DNA of 64,000 nucleotides, taken from assembly GCF_004353915.1 (NCBI RefSeq), contig NZ_SMRP01000008.1, positions 175,324 through 239,323 on the forward strand. Reading direction: 5' to 3'. Below the pieces are notes generated by a model, which ran no database searches, had not been told where the DNA came from, and worked only from the letters and a program-made list of their open reading frames with translations. A program made the translations under genes and the position numbers. Of the stretch, positions 1 to 9,219 are shown in pieces; the first letter of the stretch is position 1, and each line of letters starts with the position of its first letter. This DNA comes from Paraburkholderia silviterrae. Lineage in GTDB: Bacteria; Pseudomonadota; Gammaproteobacteria; Burkholderiales; Burkholderiaceae.

Positions 1-2845
1 CGACTCGTCTGCGCACGACAAGATCACGCTGGGTGGCCAAAACTCCACCGTTCCTGTGCAAGTGACGAACCTCGCGAACGCCACGCAGGCAAGCGACGCC
101 GTGAACCTCGCACAGCTCCAGGCGATGGGCATGAACGTCGACACCTCGGGCAACGTGACGAACGCGTTCGTTGCGTACGACGACACGTCGAAGAGCAAGA
201 TCACGCTGGGTGCCGATGGCGCGACCACGCCGACGGCGCTGACCAATGTTGCCAATGGCACGCTGGACGCATCGAGCACGGATGCAGTGAACGGTGCACA
301 GCTGTTCGCAACGAACCAGAACGTGTCGAACCTCGCGGGCGATGTGACCAGCATCGCGGGCGATGTGACAAACCTGTACGGCAAGGTGGCGGATGCGGTG
401 CTGTACGACTCGTCGTCGCACGACTCCGTGACCTTCGGCGGCAAGGGCTCGACCACGCCGGTGGCGCTGCACAACGTCGCAAACGGCGCGGTGAGCGTAG
501 CGAGCCTGGATGCGGTGAACGGCTCGCAGCTTTACGGTCTGGCATCGAGCACGGCAACGGCATTGGGCGGCTCGACCGTCGTGAATCCGAATGGCTCGAT
601 CAGTGCGCCGACCTATGCTCTTTCGGGCTCGACTTACCACGACGTTGGGTCGGCACTGGATGCCATCGACGCGAAGGCCGGCACGGGTTCGCCGGACGGC
701 GTGAAGTACGACACGTCGGCGCACAACAAGGTGACGTTTGGCGGCACGAATGCTACGGACCCCGTTGCCTTGACGAATGTGGCGAATGGCACGCTGGACG
801 CGTCGAGTTCCGACGCGGTGAACGGTGCGCAACTGTTCGCAACGAACCAGAACGTGTCGAACCTCGCGGGTGATGTGACCAACATCGCGGGCGATGTAAC
901 GAACCTGTATGGCAAGGTGGCGGACGCGGTGCAGTACGACTCGTCGGCACACGACTCCGTGACCTTCGGCGGCAAGGGTTCGACCACGCCGGTGGCACTG
1001 CATAACGTGGCAAACGGTGTGGTGAGCCCGACGAGCCTGGACGCGGTGAACGGCTCGCAGCTCTTCGGCCTGGCCGACTCGACGGCCGCCGCGCTTGGCG
1101 GCCAGACGAAGGCTAATCCTGACGGCACGATCAGTACCCCGACCTATGTCGTTCAAGGCAGTTCGTTCCACGACGTCGGCTCGGCGCTTAGTGCAGTCGA
1201 AGCGTACGCAGGCGGCGGTTCTGTTGACGCGGTGATGTATGACACGTCGGCACACGACAAGATCACGCTCGGCGGCAGCAGTGCCTCCAAGGCGGTCAAG
1301 CTGACGAACCTCGCGAACGCCACGCAGGCAAGCGACGCCGTGAACCTCGCACAGCTTCAGGCGATGGGCATGAACGTCGACACTTCGGGCAACGTGACGA
1401 ACGCGTTCGTCGCCTACGACGACACGTCGAAGAGCTCGGTGACGTTCGGTGGCGCGGGAGCGACCGCAGGTGTGGCGCTGCATAACGTTGCGGCCGGCGC
1501 GCAGGATCTGGACGCCGTCAACGTTGCACAGTTGAAGGCCGCAGGCCTGAACGTCGATACCTCGGGCAATGTCCTGAACGCCTTCGTGGCCTATGACGAC
1601 ACGTCGAAGTCGTCGATCACGCTGGGTGGCGCTGGTTCGACCACGCCGGTTGCCATCCATAATGTGGCGAACGGAGCGGCAGCCAACGACGCGGTGAACG
1701 TCTCGCAACTCCAGGCAATGGGTGCGATCGTGGACAGCTCGGGCAACGTGACGAACTCGTTCGTTGCTTACGACGACTCCACGAAGGGCTCCGTCACGTT
1801 CGGCGGCCTTGGCTCGACCACGCCGGTCAAGCTGCACAACGTCGCGGCGGGTGCCGTTACGGCAAACAGCACCGACGCAGTCAACGGCGCACAGCTGTAC
1901 AACGTCGCGTCGAGCACGGCCGACTCGCTGGGCGGTGGTTCGACGGTCAACTCGGACGGTTCGATCTCCGCACCGACCTACAACATTGGCGGCAATAGCT
2001 ACAACAATGTTGGTGGTGCGCTTACGAACCTCGATGGCCGCGTGACGAACATCGAGAACACGGTGACCAACATCGCGGGCACGGTGGCCAATGCGGTTCA
2101 GTACGACACGTCGGCACACGACAAGATCACGCTGGGCGGCACGGACGCGTCTACGGCGGTGAAGCTGACCAACCTGCAGGACGGTGAGCTCTCGGCCAGC
2201 AGCACGGACGCGGTCACGGGCGCGCAGTTGTACGCGACGAACGTGGAGGTCTCGAACCTGAACCAGGCAATTCAGAACATCAACATCAACGGTTCTGAAT
2301 ACATGTCGACCAACTCGACGAGCGGCCCGGCTTCGGCCACGGGCACCAACTCGATCGCGGCGGGCGGCGGTGCAACGGCTTCGGGTGCGAACTCGACGGC
2401 GATGGGCGACAAGGCCTCGGCTTCGGGCAATAACTCGGTCGCGCTGGGTGCGAACTCGGTGGCGGACCAGGACAACACCGTGTCCGTGGGCTCGGCGGGT
2501 AACGAACGCCGGATCACGAACGTTGCGAGCGGTGTCAACCCGACCGATGCGGTGAACGTGGGTCAGCTCCAGAGCGGCTTGAACTCGCTCCAGGGCAACG
2601 TCAACTCCGTGGCGCGTAACGCTTACGGCGGCGTCGCGGCGGCAACCGCGCTGACGATGATTCCGGATGTCGATCAGGGCAAGACCATCGCGGTTGGTGT
2701 GGGCACGGCCAACTTCCAGGGCTACCAGGCCGTGGCGCTCGGCGCATCGGCTCGCATCACCCAGAACCTCAAGGTGAAGTTGGGCGGTGGTTATGCCTCG
2801 GGTGGCGGTGCTACGTACGGCGGCGGTATGGCGTACCAGTGGTAA
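1..2845 (+). CDS. Trimeric autotransporter adhesin (YadA/Hia type), 5' part outside window
   Basis: This is the C-terminal portion of a surface adhesin that trimerises and secretes itself through its own outer-membrane anchor. The frame is open from base 2, so the start lies upstream; the GTG at 56 is internal. About 20 stalk/neck units follow, recognisable by DAVNGxQL, DAVNxxQL and YD(T/S)S(A/S)HD motifs. Near 2340-2480 there are YadA-head-like units (GTNSIAAGG, GNNSVALGAN), and a last neck (NPTDAVNVGQL) is at about 2540-2570. The final ~80 residues match the YadA membrane anchor: a coiled coil (NSVARNAYGGVAAATAL), then beta-strand segments ending in an aromatic residue (MAYQW). Units are repeated at DNA level, so length could vary by recombination. 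A strong terminator follows. Family assignment is confident; the ligand is unknown. Confidence 0.92.
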   Translation, partial: DSSAHDKITLGGQNSTVPVQVTNLANATQASDAVNLAQLQAMGMNVDTSGNVTNAFVAYDDTSKSKITLGADGATTPTALTNVANGTLDASSTDAVNGAQLFATNQNVSNLAGDVTSIAGDVTNLYGKVADAVLYDSSSHDSVTFGGKGSTTPVALHNVANGAVSVASLDAVNGSQLYGLASSTATALGGSTVVNPNGSISAPTYALSGSTYHDVGSALDAIDAKAGTGSPDGVKYDTSAHNKVTFGGTNATDPVALTNVANGTLDASSSDAVNGAQLFATNQNVSNLAGDVTNIAGDVTNLYGKVADAVQYDSSAHDSVTFGGKGSTTPVALHNVANGVVSPTSLDAVNGSQLFGLADSTAAALGGQTKANPDGTISTPTYVVQGSSFHDVGSALSAVEAYAGGGSVDAVMYDTSAHDKITLGGSSASKAVKLTNLANATQASDAVNLAQLQAMGMNVDTSGNVTNAFVAYDDTSKSSVTFGGAGATAGVALHNVAAGAQDLDAVNVAQLKAAGLNVDTSGNVLNAFVAYDDTSKSSITLGGAGSTTPVAIHNVANGAAANDAVNVSQLQAMGAIVDSSGNVTNSFVAYDDSTKGSVTFGGLGSTTPVKLHNVAAGAVTANSTDAVNGAQLYNVASSTADSLGGGSTVNSDGSISAPTYNIGGNSYNNVGGALTNLDGRVTNIENTVTNIAGTVANAVQYDTSAHDKITLGGTDASTAVKLTNLQDGELSASSTDAVTGAQLYATNVEVSNLNQAIQNININGSEYMSTNSTSGPASATGTNSIAAGGGATASGANSTAMGDKASASGNNSVALGANSVADQDNTVSVGSAGNERRITNVASGVNPTDAVNVGQLQSGLNSLQGNVNSVARNAYGGVAAATALTMIPDVDQGKTIAVGVGTANFQGYQAVALGASARITQNLKVKLGGGYASGGGATYGGGMAYQW

Positions 2846-2937
2846 GCGTCTGATGGCAATCCAGGAGCGGCGCGGCCGCTTCTGGTGAGCCCAGATCCTT
2901 ATCATTGCCCGGCTGCGTAGTTCAGGCCGAAACGCAA

Positions 2938-2968
2938 AGCGGGCTCCTTCGGGAGCCCGCTTTTTTAT
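2938..2968 (+). terminator. Intrinsic terminator of the adhesin gene
   Basis: A 10-bp GC-rich stem (AGCGGGCTCC / GGAGCCCGCT) with a TTCG tetraloop is followed by TTTTTTATTT, 93 bases after the adhesin stop. The T-tract is only on the plus-strand side, so it mainly ends adhesin transcription before the convergent hexR. Confidence 0.9.
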
Positions 2969-3009
2969 TTTGGCGCGAGATCTTCGACACGCCCTGCCAT
3001 GCGACGCGT

Positions 3010-3867
3010 TCAGCCGTTCGAGTCCAGCCTCCGCCGCGCGATGATGTCCTTCGCGCTGGCGAGCTTTTCCGCAAGCTCAGGCCCACACTGCAGCGCCACG
3101 CCCACCGCAAGAATGTCGCCTATCGCGAGATGTGACGTACGGGACGTCATCGGCGAGAAAATGTCGGTGTCTTCGTCGACGTTCGCGTGCAGCCCCACGC
3201 TCGCAAGGCGTGCGAGCGGCGAAGTGCCGTGCGTGATGGCGATTACCTTCGCGCCCCGGTCGAGCGCCGTTTGCGCTGCATCCACCACGTCGCGTGTACG
3301 CCCCGTATTCGAGATGGCGACGACCACGTCGCCTGGCCCGAGCAGCGCCGCTGACATCAGGAAAGTGTGCGGGTCCGAATAGGCGACGCTCGGCATGCCG
3401 AGCCGAAAGAACTTGTGCTGCATATCCTGCGCCGCGATGCCCGAGCCGCCCGCTCCATAGAACTCGATGCGCGAAGCCTTGGCGAGCAAGTCGATGGCGG
3501 CGCCGAGCGCGTCCGTGGACAAATTGTTGCGCACCTGCACGAGTGCGCCGATCGTCCGGTCGAGCACCTTTGCGGCGACGCCGGACACCGCTTCGTCCGG
3601 GCGCACGTCGCGGTAGACGGCGGGCATCTCCGTGGGCAGATCGCCGGCCACGGCCTGCGCGAGCCGGATCTTGAACTCGCGAAAGCCCGAGAACCCGAGC
3701 GCGTGGCAGAAGCGCGCGATGGTCGGCTGGCTCACGCCGGCGCGCTGGGCGACCTCGGTCATCGAAAGGTCGAGCAGCTCGCGCGGCGCCTCGACGATGT
3801 AATCGGCGAGCTTGCGCTCGGAGGGGCGCAATTGCTCGCGCATGGCCTTCACCTGGGACAGCAGCAT
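3010..3867 (-). CDS. hexR: RpiR-family transcriptional repressor HexR
   Basis: HexR represses Entner-Doudoroff and central carbon genes and is released by KDPG. The 285-residue product has an RpiR-type helix-turn-helix (about residues 15-75; MTEVAQRAGVSQPTIARF is the recognition region) and a sugar-isomerase (SIS) domain (about 120-260) with YGAGGSGIAAQD and ISNTGRT phosphosugar-binding loops. The open frame reaches 3996, but homologues begin at the MLLSQVKAMR motif, so the ATG at 3865-3867 is chosen; the upstream 43 residues look non-coding. It diverges from edd, and the 276-bp gap holds two matching HexR-like operators, one over its own likely promoter, so autoregulation is inferred. Family certain, HexR identity strongly supported by context. 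Confidence 0.9.
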   Translation of the reverse strand: MLLSQVKAMREQLRPSERKLADYIVEAPRELLDLSMTEVAQRAGVSQPTIARFCHALGFSGFREFKIRLAQAVAGDLPTEMPAVYRDVRPDEAVSGVAAKVLDRTIGALVQVRNNLSTDALGAAIDLLAKASRIEFYGAGGSGIAAQDMQHKFFRLGMPSVAYSDPHTFLMSAALLGPGDVVVAISNTGRTRDVVDAAQTALDRGAKVIAITHGTSPLARLASVGLHANVDEDTDIFSPMTSRTSHLAIGDILAVGVALQCGPELAEKLASAKDIIARRRLDSNG

Positions 3868-3900
3868 CGGGAAACTCGCACTATGCTGAAAGATCCGTGG

Positions 3901-3929
3901 ACTATAGCGGATCGATGGATATGTACAAA
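3901..3929 (-). promoter_or_regulatory. Putative hexR sigma70 promoter
   Basis: Read on the minus strand, TTGTAC (3923-3928) and TATAGT (3901-3906) are 16 bases apart and would give a leader of about 27 nt before hexR. The -35 region lies inside the HexR-like operator at 3922-3936. Inferred by eye. Confidence 0.45.
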
Positions 3930-3936
3930 AACTACA
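3922..3936. promoter_or_regulatory. HexR-like operator 1 (hexR side)
   Basis: TGTACAAAAACTACA agrees with the dyad described for HexR in gamma-proteobacteria (TGTA-N7-TACA with an A/T centre). It lies 55 bp upstream of the hexR start and overlaps its putative -35. Confidence 0.65.
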
Positions 3937-4043
3937 AGAATCAATGTGCAGATGCAAGGGGGAGGTGACTGCGGCGAGAAAAATCCCGGTAAACATGGGA
4001 ATTTTCAGCGTTCACATGATTCGCCCTCAGGGCAAAACCGGGA

Positions 4044-4072
4044 TTGCGATCTTGTAGTTTTTCTACTAACAT
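4044..4072 (+). promoter_or_regulatory. Putative edd-eda promoter
   Basis: TTGCGA (4044-4049) and TAACAT (4067-4072) are separated by 17 bases and point toward edd. The spacer is occupied by the second HexR-like operator, the classic arrangement for repression by promoter occlusion. Confidence 0.5.
4053..4067. promoter_or_regulatory. HexR-like operator 2 (edd side)
   Basis: TGTAGTTTTTCTACT is an imperfect dyad. In reverse orientation, operator 1 reads TGTAGTTTTTGTACA, so the two sites share 12 of 15 bases. It lies inside the spacer of the putative edd promoter. Confidence 0.65.
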
Positions 4073-4143
4073 CGCCCCATCGCTGACCGGATCGCGTAAT
4101 GCGTCCCCGAGCGCCCCGCGAGATAAAAAAGGAAGGAGATTCG

Positions 4144-6045
<1,902 letters not shown>

Positions 6046-6080
6046 GCGACAAACTGAATTCATCATCAAGGAGCCTGATC

Positions 6081-6722
6081 ATGGCAACAAGCACGGTGGC
6101 CGACATTGTCCGCCTCGGCCCGGTGATTCCGGTGCTGGCATTCGATACGCCCGAGCAGGGCGAGCACGTTTCGCGCGCGCTGCACGCGGGCGGGGTGAAG
6201 GTGCTGGAAATCACGCTGCGCACGGCGGCTGGCCTCGAGGCGATCGAGCGCGCTGCGAAGATCGCGCCGGATATCGTCGTGGGCGTGGGCACGATCACGA
6301 AGCCCGAGCACTGCGCGCTCGCGAAAAAAGCCGGCGCACAGTTCGGCGTCTCGCCGGGCCTCACGCGCGACATCCATCAAGCATCGCTCGACGCGGGCCT
6401 GCCGCTGCTGCCTGGCGTCATGACGCCGTCCGACATCATCGCGGCAATGGAGTTTGGCTACGAGATCGTCAAGTTCTTCCCGGCGGTGCCCGCGGGCGGC
6501 ATCAACATGCTGCAGGCTTTCCACGGTCCGTTCCCGACGCTCAAGTTCTGCCCCACGGGCGGCATCACCGCCGAATCCGCGATCAACTTCCTCGCGCTGC
6601 CCAATGTGGTCTGCGTGGGCGGTTCGTGGCTCACACCGAAGGCGGCAGTTGCCGCCCAGGACTGGGCCGAGGTGACGCGCCTCGCGCACGCCGCGGGTGA
6701 GCTGGCGCGCCCCGTACGCTGA
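6081..6722 (+). CDS. eda: KDPG/KHG aldolase
   Basis: Class I aldolase that splits KDPG into pyruvate and glyceraldehyde 3-phosphate through a Schiff base, completing the Entner-Doudoroff pathway. The 213-residue protein has the family's usual length. Visible active-site elements are LEITLRT (E43, R47), GVGTIT (T71) and the Schiff-base lysine K131 in EIVKFFPA, plus the phosphate-binding TGGI loop near residue 165. The ATG at 6081 is preceded by AAGGAG at proper spacing. It sits 35 bp after edd in the same orientation, so the two form a unit; a large hairpin follows the stop. Identification is firm. Confidence 0.96.
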   Translation: MATSTVADIVRLGPVIPVLAFDTPEQGEHVSRALHAGGVKVLEITLRTAAGLEAIERAAKIAPDIVVGVGTITKPEHCALAKKAGAQFGVSPGLTRDIHQASLDAGLPLLPGVMTPSDIIAAMEFGYEIVKFFPAVPAGGINMLQAFHGPFPTLKFCPTGGITAESAINFLALPNVVCVGGSWLTPKAAVAAQDWAEVTRLAHAAGELARPVR

Positions 6723-6736
6723 GGTCGCATGCGGCG

Positions 6737-6772
6737 GACGGTATTCCGGGGCTTCGCGCCCTGAATGCCGTC
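6737..6772 (+). other. Hairpin downstream of eda (transcript-end stabiliser or rho-assisted end)
   Basis: GACGGTATTC pairs with GAATGCCGTC and the stem continues past a mismatch as GGG/CCC. It begins 15 bases after the eda stop. No T-tract follows, so it is not a standard intrinsic terminator. Confidence 0.4.
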
Positions 6773-6785
6773 GCTGCCTGAGTGA

Positions 6786-6840
6786 CTTGAAAGTTTGTCT
6801 CAACCCGAGCTAAAGGCAACTAACTGACAAACGTTTGAAG
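6786..6840. repeat. Long imperfect inverted repeat upstream of gluconate permease
   Basis: CTTGAAAGTTTGTC at 6786-6799 is mirrored by GACAAACGTTTGAAG at 6826-6840 with one substitution and one inserted base; 26 bases separate the arms. The right arm also contains the palindrome CAAACGTTTG. It could be a paired regulator site or an RNA stem. Confidence 0.45.
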
Positions 6841-7073
6841 AAGATCGGCGTGTCGCGCAGGATGGGGTGGCCCATCTGGGCTGGCCCATTGGGGCTAACC
6901 CATTGGGGCTGGCCCTTTGGATCACGCTTCGTCCTGACGCATCCACGAGCCGCGCAGGCCGCGCCCTTTGGGCGCATGGCTTGCGCGGCTCGCTCGTCTT
7001 CCGCTCGTTTTTCAGGCACAGGGCGCCGAAAGCCGCTATAACCTCTACAATCTCGGCCCTTCGACGGCCGGGC

Positions 7074-7119
7074 CCTTCCGCGTGGCGCGCCAGTGGCGCT
7101 CCCAAGTGGCCGCGGAAGG
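7074..7119 (+). promoter_or_regulatory. Leader hairpin before gluconate permease
   Basis: CCTTCCGCG (7074-7082) is perfectly complementary to CGCGGAAGG (7111-7119), with a 28-nt loop that itself contains the palindrome TGGCGCGCCA. The right arm carries a GGAAGG purine tract just before the first possible ATG (7123). It could affect translation start choice or mRNA stability. Confidence 0.5.
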
Positions 7120-7149
7120 ACAATGAACAACTCACTGGAGAAGAGCCTC

Positions 7150-8511
7150 ATGGGAGTGGCCCACGGCAGCACGCTGCTGATTTATGCGCTCATCGCGATT
7201 GTGGCGCTGATTTTCATGATCACGCGCTGGAAGGTCTATCCGTTTCTGGTCCTCATCATCGTTTCGCTGCTGCTCGGCCTCGCTGCCGGCATGCCGATGG
7301 ATCAGATCGTCAAATCGTTCGAAACCGGCAACGGCAACACGCTCGGTCACATCGCCATCGTCGTGGGCCTGGGCACCATGCTCGGCAAGATGATGGCGGA
7401 ATCGGGCGGCGCCGAGCGCGTCGCCACGACGCTGATCCGCTGGTTCGGCGAGAAGAACATCCACTGGGCGATGATGTTCGTCGCCATCATCGTGGGCTTG
7501 CCGGTGTTCTTCGAAGTCGGCTTCGTGCTGCTGATTCCGATTGCGTTCAACGTCGCCAAGCGCACCGGCAAGTCGCTGCTGCTCGTTGGCTTGCCGATGG
7601 TGGCGGGGCTTTCCGTCGTCCACGGTCTGATCCCGCCGCACCCGGCCGCGTTGCTCGCGGTGCAGGCCTATCACGCCGACATCGGCAGGACCATCGCCTA
7701 CGGCCTGATCGTCGGGATTCCGACCGCGATCGTTGCCGGCCCGCTCTTCGCGCTGCTCATTCATCGCGCGATCAAGCTCAACGAGAACAATCCGCTCGCG
7801 GCGCAGTTCATTGGCGACATGAAGATCAAGTCCGATAGCGAATTGCCGAGCTTCGGCATTACGCTGTTCACGATCCTGCTGCCAGTGATCCTGATGCTGA
7901 TCGGCAGCTGGGCCGACCTCGTGTTCACGCCCAAGACCCTGCCGAACAATCTGCTGCGCTTCGTTGGCACTTCCGATGTCGCGCTGCTGATCGCCGTGCT
8001 GGTGAGTTTCTGGACTTTCGGCGCGCGACGCGGTTTCAACCGTGCGCAAATCCAGAAGTTCTGCGGCGACTGCCTCGCGCCGATCGCGGGCATTACGCTC
8101 ATCGTGGGCGCGGGCGGCGGCTTTGGCCGCGTGCTGATGGACAGCGGCATTTCGAAGGAGATCGTCGGCGTGGCGCAGTCGGCGCATCTTTCGCCGCTGC
8201 TGTTCGGCTGGTTCGTCGCGGCGCTCATTCGTCTCGCGACCGGCTCGGCCACCGTTGCCATGACGACAGCCTGCGGCATCGTCGCCCCGGTTGCCGCCGC
8301 GAGCGGTGCGGCGGTGAGCCCCGAACTGCTCGTGCTCGCGACGGGCTCGGGCTCGCTGATCTTCTCGCACGTCAACGACGGCGGCTTCTGGCTGATCAAG
8401 GAATACTTCGGCATGACCGTCGGCCAGACGTTCAAGACCTGGTCGCTCTGCGAGACGATTATTTCGCTGATGGGCCTCGGGCTGACGTTCGCGCTGGCGA
8501 CCGTGGTGTAA
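7150..8511 (+). CDS. gntT: Gluconate:H+ symporter (GntP family)
   Basis: Inner-membrane importer of gluconate. The ~453-residue product is built of about 12-14 hydrophobic segments (for example the first at LIYALIAIVALIFMI) and carries GntP-family stretches such as GLGTMLGKMMAESGGAERVA, VGFVLLIPIAFNVAKRT and HGLIPPHPAAL. Its length fits the family (about 438-450). The start is ambiguous: ATG 7150 has GGAG nine bases upstream, while ATG 7123 adds nine residues but its GGAAGG tract is too close and is buried in a hairpin; 7150 is preferred. gntK follows 80 bp later, and the location beside edd-eda indicates a gluconate utilisation island. Which GntP paralogue it is cannot be decided; the symbol is by analogy. 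Confidence 0.9.
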   Translation: MGVAHGSTLLIYALIAIVALIFMITRWKVYPFLVLIIVSLLLGLAAGMPMDQIVKSFETGNGNTLGHIAIVVGLGTMLGKMMAESGGAERVATTLIRWFGEKNIHWAMMFVAIIVGLPVFFEVGFVLLIPIAFNVAKRTGKSLLLVGLPMVAGLSVVHGLIPPHPAALLAVQAYHADIGRTIAYGLIVGIPTAIVAGPLFALLIHRAIKLNENNPLAAQFIGDMKIKSDSELPSFGITLFTILLPVILMLIGSWADLVFTPKTLPNNLLRFVGTSDVALLIAVLVSFWTFGARRGFNRAQIQKFCGDCLAPIAGITLIVGAGGGFGRVLMDSGISKEIVGVAQSAHLSPLLFGWFVAALIRLATGSATVAMTTACGIVAPVAAASGAAVSPELLVLATGSGSLIFSHVNDGGFWLIKEYFGMTVGQTFKTWSLCETIISLMGLGLTFALATVV

Positions 8512-8591
8512 AGCGCAACGATGTTGCGAGCATGTTGCATGGGACCGGGGGCAGTGCTGAAGCAGCCACTCCGGTCGACAAGGAGCAGTCA

Positions 8592-9095
8592 ATGATTTTG
8601 ATCGCAATGGGTGTGTCGGGTGCGGGCAAGACACGCATCGGCGAGATGCTCGCCGAGCGCCTGCACTGCAGCTTCACCGACGGTGACGCTTTCCACAGCG
8701 AAGCCAACAAGAAGAAGATGCACGACGGCATCCCGCTCACCGACGACGACCGCTGGCCGTGGCTGCGCACGATACGCGCGGCCATCGAGGAAAAGCAGCG
8801 CGCGCACGAGACGGCCGTGTTCACGTGCTCGTCGCTCAAACGCGCGTATCGCGAGATTCTGCGCGGCAGCGACCGCGACGTGTGCTTCGTGTACCTGATG
8901 GGCACGTTCGAGGTGCTGCATGAGCGCCTCGCGTCGCGCACGGGCCACTTCTTCGATCCGTCGCTGCTGCAAAGCCAGCTAGACACGCTCGAAGAGCCGG
9001 GCGCGGATGAGGCGATCGTGGTCAGCATCGAGCTCACGCCCGAGCAGATCGTCGATGAAGTGATCAAGCAACTGGCCACGCGCGACGCGATCTGA
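8592..9095 (+). CDS. gntK: Gluconokinase
   Basis: Phosphorylates gluconate with ATP to 6-phosphogluconate, the substrate of Edd. The 167-residue protein is a FGGY-unrelated P-loop gluconokinase of normal length (E. coli GntK is about 175). The Walker A loop GVSGAGKT is at residues 7-14. Family blocks include FTDGDAFHSEANKKKM, PLTDDDRWPWL, VFTCSSLKRAYR and the lid region LMGTFEVLHERLASRTGHFF. The ATG at 8592 is chosen because AAGGAG lies at the right distance and the P-loop then falls at the N-terminus as in homologues; the longer frame from 8532 lacks support. Probably co-transcribed with the permease; a bidirectional terminator follows. Confidence 0.95.
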   Translation: MILIAMGVSGAGKTRIGEMLAERLHCSFTDGDAFHSEANKKKMHDGIPLTDDDRWPWLRTIRAAIEEKQRAHETAVFTCSSLKRAYREILRGSDRDVCFVYLMGTFEVLHERLASRTGHFFDPSLLQSQLDTLEEPGADEAIVVSIELTPEQIVDEVIKQLATRDAI

Positions 9096-9124
9096 TCGTC
9101 GCGCGCGCCGTCCAGCGCGGATGC

Positions 9125-9165
9125 AAAAAAAGGCGCTTCGTTCGCGATGAACGAAGCGCCTTTTT
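9125..9165. terminator. Bidirectional terminator between gntK and purB
   Basis: A 13-bp stem (AGGCGCTTCGTTC / GAACGAAGCGCCT) with loop GCGAT is flanked by an A-run on the left and TTTTT on the right, so it can stop both convergent transcripts. Confidence 0.9.
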
Positions 9166-9219
9166 GCTGCGTGTGATTAGCGCCGATGCGGCAAGCGCCG
9201 CCGGCGCAACGCAACGTGC

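Larger units (their letters stand above)
6723..7149. other. Gene-free leader region between eda and the gluconate permease
   Basis: No convincing gene is present in 427 bp. It contains a hairpin directly after eda, a long imperfect inverted repeat (6786-6840), a twice-repeated CCCATTGGGGCT (6885-6896 and 6899-6910), and a hairpin just before the permease (7074-7119). A TATAAC or TACAAT at 7037-7051 could be a -10 for the permease, but no good -35 was found. Confidence 0.5.

Noticed and set aside
2905..3382. Short plus-strand frames near the hexR 3' end
   Set aside because: They run through the adhesin terminator or antisense to hexR and have no motif.
7132..8634. 500-codon minus-strand frame opposite the gluconate permease
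   Set aside because: Composition (His/Arg/Glu/Asp-rich) is typical of an antisense shadow; the plus strand encodes a clear GntP transporter.
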